This document shows, in pieces, positions 1-6,273 of a DNA stretch of 6,273 nt. How positions within the stretch are numbered: position 1 is the first letter of the stretch; every line of letters begins with the position of its first letter. The translations under genes and the position numbers were made by a program. Below the pieces are notes generated by a model. It was not told the DNA's origin and searched no databases. It saw nothing but the letters and a program-made list of their open reading frames with translations. Origin of the DNA: an uncultured Ruminococcus sp. (lineage in GTDB: Bacteria > Bacillota > Clostridia > Oscillospirales > Acutalibacteraceae); NCBI GenBank assembly GCA_900554995.1, contig USJJ01000086.1, forward strand, positions 1 through 6,273. Reading direction: 5' to 3'.

Positions 1-270
1 AAGGCTTTCGTACCGGGCATCAACGACCTGCTGAAAGGTGGCTATCCCTTGAAAGACGGTACAACCGCGCTCTCCGCTCAGGAGAAGATTGAAAAGGCAA
101 TGCACCTGCACGAGCTTTGCGAGGACGAATATCTCTCACTGAGTATCGATGCAAGGCAAAGGGGCGTCGGAGGAGATATGCCCGGCACTGCCTGTCTCCA
201 TGAGCCTTATAAAATGCACAACGGAAATTATTCTTTCGCATTTTGCATAAGGGGAGTTGAGAAAAAATAA
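1..270 (+). CDS. GH2 beta-galactosidase, C-terminal fragment (5' end outside window)
   Basis: The frame is open from base 1 to the TAA at 268-270, giving 89 residues of a protein that begins upstream. Seen: a run reading RQRGVGGDMPG, then LHEPYK, then a closing beta-strand YSFAFCIRG. This matches the end of the last LacZ domain (Bgal small-chain / domain 5), where E. coli LacZ has GIGGDDSW followed by an aromatic beta-strand near its C-terminus. Family knowledge: these enzymes hydrolyse terminal beta-galactosides by a retaining mechanism in a central TIM barrel, which lies outside the window, so catalytic residues cannot be checked. The fragment ends normally and shows no frameshift. The position of E. 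coli Trp999 appears to be Gly (codon 184-186). The next gene starts 95 bp downstream behind its own candidate operator. Another GH2 activity is possible; membership of the LacZ-like GH2 group is fairly sure. Confidence 0.8.
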   Translation, partial: KAFVPGINDLLKGGYPLKDGTTALSAQEKIEKAMHLHELCEDEYLSLSIDARQRGVGGDMPGTACLHEPYKMHNGNYSFAFCIRGVEKK

Positions 271-316
271 TAAGATCATACACATAGTTAGCAGAATTTT
301 TCAAGGATATTTATTT

Positions 317-334
317 GTACAATGAGCATTGTAC
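317..334. promoter_or_regulatory. Perfect inverted repeat, candidate operator
   Basis: GTACAATG-AG-CATTGTAC is a perfect 8-bp inverted repeat with a 2-nt centre. It sits 31 bp upstream of the isomerase start codon and 47 bp after the beta-galactosidase stop. Its left arm contains TACAAT (318-323), which could serve as a -10, and the overlapping TTGTAC (315-320) lies 19 bp before GATAAA (340-345). Binding of a dimeric regulator here would interfere with either promoter. As RNA it could form only a 7-bp hairpin with no following U-tract, so a terminator is unlikely. The centre lacks the CG of CcpA/LacI-type sites. Which regulator binds is unknown. Confidence 0.55.
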
Positions 335-365
335 TCTGTGATAAAAATCGAAAGGATTTGATAAA

Positions 366-1256
366 ATGATATTATCAACTCAGACTGAGGTCGGTTCAAT
401 GCGTTTCGGCGACGAGGACAATGTCTGTATGATCTGCGAGGCAGGCTTTGACGCACTTGATTACTCGATGTTCCGTATGCAGAATGACGACGATATTCTC
501 AATAAACCCGATTACCGTAAACATGTGACGGAAATCAGGGACATTGTCGAAAGCTACGGCAAATTCTTCAATCAGGCGCATGCTCCTTTTCCGAGCCATC
601 GGGAGGGGGACGATACATATAACACGGTTATACTCGAAAAAATCAAGCGTTCGATTGAAATTGCAGGCATTCTCGGAGCGAAAAATATTGTTATACATCC
701 TACATATTACTGCAAGGACAGCAGAACGAATCTTGAAAAGAACGCAGAATTTTATAATGCTCTTATTCCTCTGTGTAAGGAGTATGATATAAAAATCGCC
801 TGTGAGAATATGTTTGGAAGAGATCATCGAAGAGACTGTATTGTTCCGAATATTTGCAGCGTCGGCGAGGAGTTCAGGGCGATGATGGAAATGCTCGATC
901 CGAGATATTTCACCGCCTGCGTTGATATCGGTCACGCAGGACTTGTCGGAACGACTGCTCCCGAGATGCTGAGAACGCTCGGCCACGATTACGTCGGCTG
1001 TCTGCACGTGCACGACAACGATTATCTTGAGGACAGGCATTGCCCGCCGTATTTCTATGATCTTGACTGGGAGGAGATCACTCAGGCACTGGCTGATATA
1101 GATTATAAAGGAGATTTCACATTTGAAGCGGACGAGTTTATGATAAACTATCCCGATGAGATTTTTCCGACTGCGTATAAGATTCTGCATGAAATCGGCA
1201 GAAATCTTATAAGAAAAATCGAAGAGAAAAGGGAGAGAATAAATGGCAAAACTTGA
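366..1256 (+). CDS. Sugar phosphate isomerase/epimerase (AP_endonuc_2 / xylose isomerase-like TIM barrel)
   Basis: A 296-residue protein of normal length for this single-domain family. The ATG is preceded by AAAGGA (351-356) at 9 nt, and the N-terminus MILSTQTEVG...RFG...AGFDALDYSMF has the usual first strand. Polar residues expected at the mouth of the barrel are visible at strand ends: His72 (QAHAPF), His111 (IVIHP), Glu147 (ACENM), Asp187 and His190 (VDIGHAG), His214/His216 (LHVHDND) and Glu254 (FTFEADEF). This is the divalent-metal site pattern of the AP-endonuclease-2/xylose-isomerase superfamily. Members act in the cytosol on sugars, sugar phosphates or inositols; some are true DNA repair enzymes, but full endonuclease IV has more metal ligands and a different N-terminus. 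The substrate cannot be read from sequence. It overlaps the next gene by 14 nt and follows a beta-galactosidase gene, which fits carbohydrate metabolism. Confidence 0.85.
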   Translation: MILSTQTEVGSMRFGDEDNVCMICEAGFDALDYSMFRMQNDDDILNKPDYRKHVTEIRDIVESYGKFFNQAHAPFPSHREGDDTYNTVILEKIKRSIEIAGILGAKNIVIHPTYYCKDSRTNLEKNAEFYNALIPLCKEYDIKIACENMFGRDHRRDCIVPNICSVGEEFRAMMEMLDPRYFTACVDIGHAGLVGTTAPEMLRTLGHDYVGCLHVHDNDYLEDRHCPPYFYDLDWEEITQALADIDYKGDFTFEADEFMINYPDEIFPTAYKILHEIGRNLIRKIEEKRERINGKT

Positions 1257-1575
1257 ATGTGACCTTCACGGATCTCTTCTTGAAATTGAAAGTGCAATTG
1301 ACGAAGCGGTTTCAAAGAGCGTGTCGGCGTCGGTGGAGGATGAATCCTATTGCGAACAGGGAGACTGTGCCTGCTCTGTCAAAGTATACGAGCGATACAG
1401 CTACATCGGAGGCAATAGGGTGAGCCTGAGCGTTACGCTGTTTGCCTGCAAGGAAAACGTGCACCTTACGGCGATTACATCGGGCGGAAGTCAGGCGATG
1501 TTTTTCAAGATCAACACTTTCGGAGAGGAAGCGTTTCTTGATACAATCCGTGATACGGTTGAAAGATTTATGTAA
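1243..1575 (+). CDS. Small conserved protein of unknown function, DUF6054-like
   Basis: A 110-residue protein with no signal peptide or membrane segment, so probably cytosolic. GGGAG (1231-1235) lies 7 nt before the ATG, inside the end of the isomerase gene; the two genes overlap by 14 nt in different frames, a sign of translational coupling. Seen: a central stretch VKVYERYSYIGGNRVSLSVTL, then ITSGGSQAMFFKINTFGEE and a C-terminal helix FLDTIRDTVERFM. From memory this pattern resembles the DUF6054 family of small Firmicutes proteins, but I cannot confirm it by search. Five cysteines (6, 37, 42, 44, 69) include the cluster CEQGDCAC at 37-44, which could bind metal or be redox-active; that is inference only. 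The stop codon overlaps the AAAGGAG site of the next gene, so it belongs to the same transcript. No function is known. Confidence 0.75.
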   Translation: MAKLECDLHGSLLEIESAIDEAVSKSVSASVEDESYCEQGDCACSVKVYERYSYIGGNRVSLSVTLFACKENVHLTAITSGGSQAMFFKINTFGEEAFLDTIRDTVERFM

Positions 1576-1590
1576 AGGAGAAAGAAAAGA

Positions 1591-2397
1591 ATGAAGAAGT
1601 TTATTACGGTTTTATCGGCAATCACATTGGCGGCGGCTCTCACGGTCGGCTCGTCGGCGGCATATCTGGGAGATGTGGATAAGGACGGCAGTATTAACTC
1701 GGTCGATGCGCTTTCAATATTGAAGCACAGCGTCGGCTTTGAGGTTAAAAATTTTGACGAGGACTTGGCTGATGTCAACGGTGACGGAAATATCAATTCC
1801 GCAGACGCTCTGACAGTTCTCAATGTGTCGGTCGGTATTTCAAATGCCGAAACAATTCTTTCGGATAAAGAGGAAATATTGAAATTCTACAATGAAACAA
1901 TTGACAAAACCTATGCAAAGGCAAAGAAAATAACATTTTCCATTGATGATGAATTTGACTATACCTTTGACGATAACAAAACAGAGCATATCAAGGATGT
2001 TTCCGATAAATACGAAGTCTATTTCACCGACGGTGCCGATGAGGACGGCTACACTCCGTATGCCTACGCACCCAACTCGGAATTGGATTTGAGTATGCTG
2101 AGCGATATCAGGATGAGGAAGAGAGCTAACGGTTACGTCGTTGAATTGACGATAAAGGACGAAAACACGGATTATATGGATGATTTCAATTATCAGATTG
2201 CAGGCGGTATGCCGATAATCTATGTCAGCAACGATGAATTTGACTATGTTCTCTGCTCAACGAATTATCCTGCAACACACGTTGTTGCCACTATTGATTG
2301 GCAGGGCTATATTGAATCGTTTTATGTCGATGTTCCGTATACAACCAACTCATATATTGAGTACCTGTATGAGGAGAAGTTTATCACAGCGATATAA
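1591..2397 (+). CDS. Secreted dockerin type I protein, first of two tandem paralogues
   Basis: A 268-residue protein starting 10 nt after AAAGGAG (1574-1580). Residues 1-24 form a Sec signal peptide: MKK, a hydrophobic core, and likely cleavage after SSAA. A dockerin type I module follows at once (about 26-83), with two F-hand repeats. Loop 1 has calcium-binding positions D28, D30, D32, N36 and D39; loop 2 has D61, N63, D65, N69 and D72. Each loop is followed by an ALxxL helix ending in SVG. Family knowledge: dockerins bind cohesin modules on scaffoldins or cell-surface proteins in a calcium-dependent way. Residues about 90-268 begin with a helix (EEILKFYNETIDKTYAKAKK), then look beta-rich and acidic; I recognise no catalytic domain. 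Dockerins more often sit at the C-terminus of enzymes, so the N-terminal placement is notable. The following gene is a paralogue over its full length. Confidence 0.88.
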   Translation: MKKFITVLSAITLAAALTVGSSAAYLGDVDKDGSINSVDALSILKHSVGFEVKNFDEDLADVNGDGNINSADALTVLNVSVGISNAETILSDKEEILKFYNETIDKTYAKAKKITFSIDDEFDYTFDDNKTEHIKDVSDKYEVYFTDGADEDGYTPYAYAPNSELDLSMLSDIRMRKRANGYVVELTIKDENTDYMDDFNYQIAGGMPIIYVSNDEFDYVLCSTNYPATHVVATIDWQGYIESFYVDVPYTTNSYIEYLYEEKFITAI

Positions 2398-2459
2398 AGG
2401 AAGTCGGACGCAGACAGCATTACATAGACATATTGGTATAAAATAAGAGGAGACTGATA

Positions 2460-3305
2460 ATGAAAAAAATAATTGCGGTTATTTCTGCACTTTCGATTGC
2501 GGCATCTCTTACGATCGGTACTTCGGCGGCAAATCTCGGCGACGTTAACGGCGACGGAAAGATCAACTCAGCCGACGCCCTTTCGGTGCTCAAATACAGC
2601 GTCGGAATCAGCGAAAAGGGATTTATCAAGGCGAACGCCGATGTCAACAGGGACGGCTCGATCAATTCCGTTGACGCATTGAAGATACTTAAGGTTTCCG
2701 TCGGACTTGAGATGATGGACGATACACCGATATCCGAGAAGGAAATTGTCGATTTCTACAACACGGCACTCAACAAGACCTATTCTCAGGCAAAAAAGAT
2801 CAAGATTGTAACCGACGAGGTTTGCACATACACCTTCAACGGCGAAAAGACCGTTTTCGGTTCAGATCCGATTGAGACCGAGGCGGAGTTTGTGAACGGC
2901 TTGGATGAGGATGATTTCCCCGTCAGCGCATACGGACCCGATACAAAGCTCACCGAGGATATGCTCAACTCCGTTGCGTTTATTAAGAACAGCAACAGCA
3001 ATGAGATCAGAATGGTGATAAAGCCGGAAAAGGTCGCTGTCAGGAAGGATTCCGTTTACAACGCCGCAGGCGGCTTCCCGTTTGAATCAAGCTTTGACGG
3101 CACGGAGCTCAAGGACTACACCTCGGGCAGTGTAACATACACCGGAACCGAGATTAAAGCCGTTATTGATAACAGCGGCAGGGTGACGGAGCTTACCGTA
3201 AAAACTCCCTACGATTCTGTTCTCAATATGAAACAGAAGAACGGAAAAACCGACAAAACTACCGAAAAGGGAACGTCAACATATATTGCAAAATTCTCTT
3301 TTTAA
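2460..3305 (+). CDS. Secreted dockerin type I protein, second of two tandem paralogues
   Basis: A 281-residue protein with GAGGAG (2447-2452) 7 nt before the ATG. It has the same plan as its upstream neighbour: signal peptide 1-24 (cleavage near TSAA), then a dockerin at 26-83 with calcium positions D28, N30, D32, N36, D39 and D61, N63, D65, N69, D72, then about 190 residues of unknown fold. By hand count, 52 of the first 82 residues are identical to the upstream paralogue with no gap. In the body the shared landmarks are a FYNxxxxKTYxxAKK helix, DEDxxxPxAYxP, YxxAGGxP and IDxxGxxxxxxVxxPY. The C-terminus differs, with a lysine/threonine-rich stretch (about 257-272) before YIAKFSF. No catalytic domain is recognised. 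It is probably an exported, cohesin-bound or surface protein; ligand and partner are unknown. Only 42-51 bp separate it from yunB, with no terminator between. Confidence 0.88.
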   Translation: MKKIIAVISALSIAASLTIGTSAANLGDVNGDGKINSADALSVLKYSVGISEKGFIKANADVNRDGSINSVDALKILKVSVGLEMMDDTPISEKEIVDFYNTALNKTYSQAKKIKIVTDEVCTYTFNGEKTVFGSDPIETEAEFVNGLDEDDFPVSAYGPDTKLTEDMLNSVAFIKNSNSNEIRMVIKPEKVAVRKDSVYNAAGGFPFESSFDGTELKDYTSGSVTYTGTEIKAVIDNSGRVTELTVKTPYDSVLNMKQKNGKTDKTTEKGTSTYIAKFSF

Positions 3306-3342
3306 CGGTTACTGCGCCACAGCTCACTGCATAGTATAAAGT

Positions 3343-3351
3343 AGGCGGTGA
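3343..3351 (+). promoter_or_regulatory. Shine-Dalgarno site that favours the TTG start of yunB
   Basis: AGGCGGTGA differs from the ideal AGGAGGTGA at one base. It would place the TTG at 3357 at a normal distance (8 nt after AGGCGG). The in-frame GTG at 3348 lies inside this site and has only GTAGG at 2 nt, too close to work well. This is why the start at 3357 was chosen. Confidence 0.6.
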
Positions 3352-3356
3352 GAAAA

Positions 3357-3980
3357 TTGAAACGCAAAAGAAAAATTGCCCCGATCGTTGCGATAATTCT
3401 TGTCGTTGCGGTCGGGGTCTTGCTTATATCGGCAGAAATAAGAATATCCAACGTCAGAGGGAAGCTGATCAGCTATGCGGCAAAAAATGCTGCGTCGTCG
3501 GCGACAACGGTCGGAATAGAAAAATCGCTTGATACGGACAGGGTCAGATATGCCGACCTTGTCAAATTCAGACGTGACCGGAACGGCAATATTGTCTCCG
3601 TCTCGACCGACGCTTATTACCTCAACAAAATCGGTAATAATATCGGAGACGAGGTGGATAAGCAGATCAATGAGATGAAATCGTATGTTTTGAAAATTCC
3701 CGTGAGCGTGCTTTTCAGCGAACAGTTTATCAACGGCAGAGGTCCGAAGATGCCCGTGATATTCGTTATGACGGGGATCACGACTACCGATTTTGAAAAC
3801 GAATTTACGGCGGCGGGCGTCAATCAGACGCATCACAGAATAATGCTGAACATAAAAATCAACACCTATGTCATTCATTCGGGCAATGTTATCGTTGTGC
3901 CGTATGAAACCAATGTTTGCATTGCCGAAAGCATTGTTGTCGGAATCACACCGCAAACTTTTGCTGAAATTATGAGATAA
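3357..3980 (+). CDS. yunB: Sporulation protein YunB
   Basis: A 207-residue protein from a TTG start; the in-frame GTG at 3348 would give 210. It opens with a basic stretch (KRKRK) and one membrane helix (about residues 8-26), so it is probably anchored by its N-terminus with the rest outside the cytosol. The C-terminal half carries the family hallmark: GPKMPV, a glycine and DFENEFTAAGVNQTHHRIMLNI, then VPYETNVCIAESIVVGITPQTFAEI, which matches the YunB pattern of FxxAGINQxxH followed by an AExxIVG motif near the end. Family knowledge: in Bacillus subtilis yunB is a mother-cell, sigma-E-controlled gene needed for efficient sporulation; its biochemical role is not known. It is somewhat shorter than the Bacillus protein. 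I found no convincing sigma-E promoter directly upstream (CATAGTAT at 3330-3337 is a partial -10 match without a partner), so it may be read from upstream. Confidence 0.87.
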   Translation: MKRKRKIAPIVAIILVVAVGVLLISAEIRISNVRGKLISYAAKNAASSATTVGIEKSLDTDRVRYADLVKFRRDRNGNIVSVSTDAYYLNKIGNNIGDEVDKQINEMKSYVLKIPVSVLFSEQFINGRGPKMPVIFVMTGITTTDFENEFTAAGVNQTHHRIMLNIKINTYVIHSGNVIVVPYETNVCIAESIVVGITPQTFAEIMR

Positions 3981-3983
3981 AAG

Positions 3984-4012
3984 TTGTAAATCGTGCTTGA
4001 ATTTGGTATAAT
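3984..4012 (+). promoter_or_regulatory. Sigma-A promoter with extended -10, upstream of ligA
   Basis: TTGTAA (3984-3989), a 17-bp spacer and a perfect TATAAT (4007-4012) preceded by TG one base upstream (4004-4005). Transcription should start near 4019, giving a leader of about 130 nt before the ligA ATG. The -35 begins 4 bp after the yunB stop codon, so ligA is probably transcribed independently of the genes before it. Confidence 0.75.
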
Positions 4013-4018
4013 AACCAA

Positions 4019-6132
<2,114 letters not shown>

Positions 6133-6135
6133 TTT

Positions 6136-6183
6136 AAAAAAATTCAAAAAAATACTTGCATTTCTTAAATTCTGTGGTATAAT
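6136..6183 (+). promoter_or_regulatory. tRNA promoter with phased A-tracts (UP-like element)
   Basis: Two A7 tracts (6136-6142 and 6146-6152) start exactly 10 bp apart, one helical turn, and lie just upstream of TTGCAT (6156-6161), a 16-bp spacer and a perfect TATAAT (6178-6183) with an extended-10 TG at 6175-6176. CTTGCA (6155-6160) with a 17-bp spacer is an alternative -35. Predicted start is near 6190, about 46 nt before the tRNA. AT-rich upstream DNA that can bind the RNA polymerase alpha subunit is typical of stable-RNA promoters. Confidence 0.75.
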
Positions 6184-6191
6184 AACATACG

Positions 6192-6225
6192 TTCTCAGCC
6201 AATAAGGCTGCGTACAACAAGAGAA
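6192..6225 (+). other. Hairpin in the pre-tRNA 5' leader
   Basis: CAGCC (6196-6200), loop AATAA and GGCTG (6206-6210) form a 5-bp stem. The flanking TTCT (6192-6195) can pair with AGAA (6222-6225), leaving a one-sided internal loop. It lies between the promoter and the mature tRNA and would be removed by RNase P. No U-tract follows, so it is not a classical terminator. Confidence 0.4.
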
Positions 6226-6235
6226 TATGGCGAAT

Positions 6236-6273
6236 GGGAGCATAGCTCAGCTGGGAGAGCATCTGCCTTACAA
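6236..6273 (+). tRNA. tRNA-Val(UAC), 5' half, cut by window end
   Basis: The first 38 nt of a tRNA are readable: acceptor 5' strand GGGAGCA (6236-6242), TA, D-stem GCTC/GAGC (6245-6248 with 6257-6260) around the loop AGCTGGGA, A26, anticodon-stem 5' strand TCTGC and anticodon loop CTTACAA (6267-6273). The anticodon is TAC at 6269-6271, which reads valine codons. The 3' half lies beyond the window, so acceptor pairing and the encoded CCA cannot be checked. It probably opens a tRNA cluster, given its strong promoter. Confidence 0.93.

Larger units (their letters stand above)
1591..3305 (+). repeat. Tandem gene duplication of dockerin proteins
   Basis: The two neighbouring genes encode proteins alignable from the first residue to near the last, with identical positions for the signal-peptide end (24) and both calcium loops (28-39 and 61-72). 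Synonymous sites differ widely, for example in the codons for DGSINSVDAL, so the duplication is not recent, or the second copy arrived already diverged. Confidence 0.8.

Noticed and set aside
257..304. TTGAGAAAAAAT with ATTTTTCAA as a terminator after the beta-galactosidase
   Set aside because: The stem is almost all A-T with a loop of about 27 nt, and the T-tract is part of the stem, so it would be unstable.
317..334. The palindrome as a CcpA cre site
   Set aside because: The centre is AG and the arms lack the AARCG core of cre sites.
396..1190. 264-codon open frame on the minus strand opposite the isomerase gene
   Set aside because: It lies wholly within a well-supported gene, has no recognisable motifs and reads as low-complexity antisense translation.
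2434..2442. Extended -10 (TG-G-TATAAA) before the second dockerin gene
   Set aside because: Transcription would begin around 2449, inside the GAGGAG ribosome site (2447-2452), and no -35 is found at 16-18 bp.
3330..3340. CATAGTATAAA as a sigma-E or sigma-A promoter for yunB
   Set aside because: There is no matching upstream element, and the implied start would remove the ribosome binding site.

Overview
The window looks like chromosomal DNA of an anaerobic, spore-forming gut-type Clostridia, most likely an Oscillospiraceae/Ruminococcus-like lineage. The grounds are a YunB-type sporulation protein, dockerin type I proteins with the 'DVNGDGKINSADAL' style of calcium loop, a GH2 beta-galactosidase tail, Gram-positive Shine-Dalgarno sites and extended -10 promoters. 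The lineage is inferred from gene content, not from a search. Every gene I can support is on the + strand.

Layout: (1) 1-270 is the 3' end of a GH2 beta-galactosidase. (2) 271-365 is a short spacer carrying a perfect 8+2+8 palindrome (317-334), a good operator candidate for what follows. (3) 366-3980 is a tight run of five genes: an AP-endonuclease-2/xylose-isomerase-like TIM-barrel sugar phosphate isomerase/epimerase, an overlapping small protein resembling DUF6054, two tandem paralogous secreted proteins with an N-terminal dockerin, and yunB. (4) 3981-4149 holds a convincing sigma-A promoter with an extended -10, then a roughly 130-nt leader with possible secondary structure. (5) 4150-6132 is complete ligA (NAD+-dependent DNA ligase). 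(6) 6133-6273 holds a stable-RNA-type promoter with two phased A7 tracts, a hairpin in the precursor leader, and the first 38 nt of tRNA-Val(UAC), cut by the window end.

Functionally, the left side reads as carbohydrate use: beta-galactosidase, a cytosolic sugar isomerase and two exported dockerin proteins that may dock on a cohesin scaffold. yunB (sporulation), ligA (replication and repair) and the tRNA are housekeeping or developmental genes. No convincing rho-independent terminator was found between any two genes, so the 366-3980 genes may be co-transcribed.

The least explained content is the pair of dockerin paralogues: their C-terminal part of about 180 residues matches no family I can name. 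I see no transposon, CRISPR array, phage gene or defence system.
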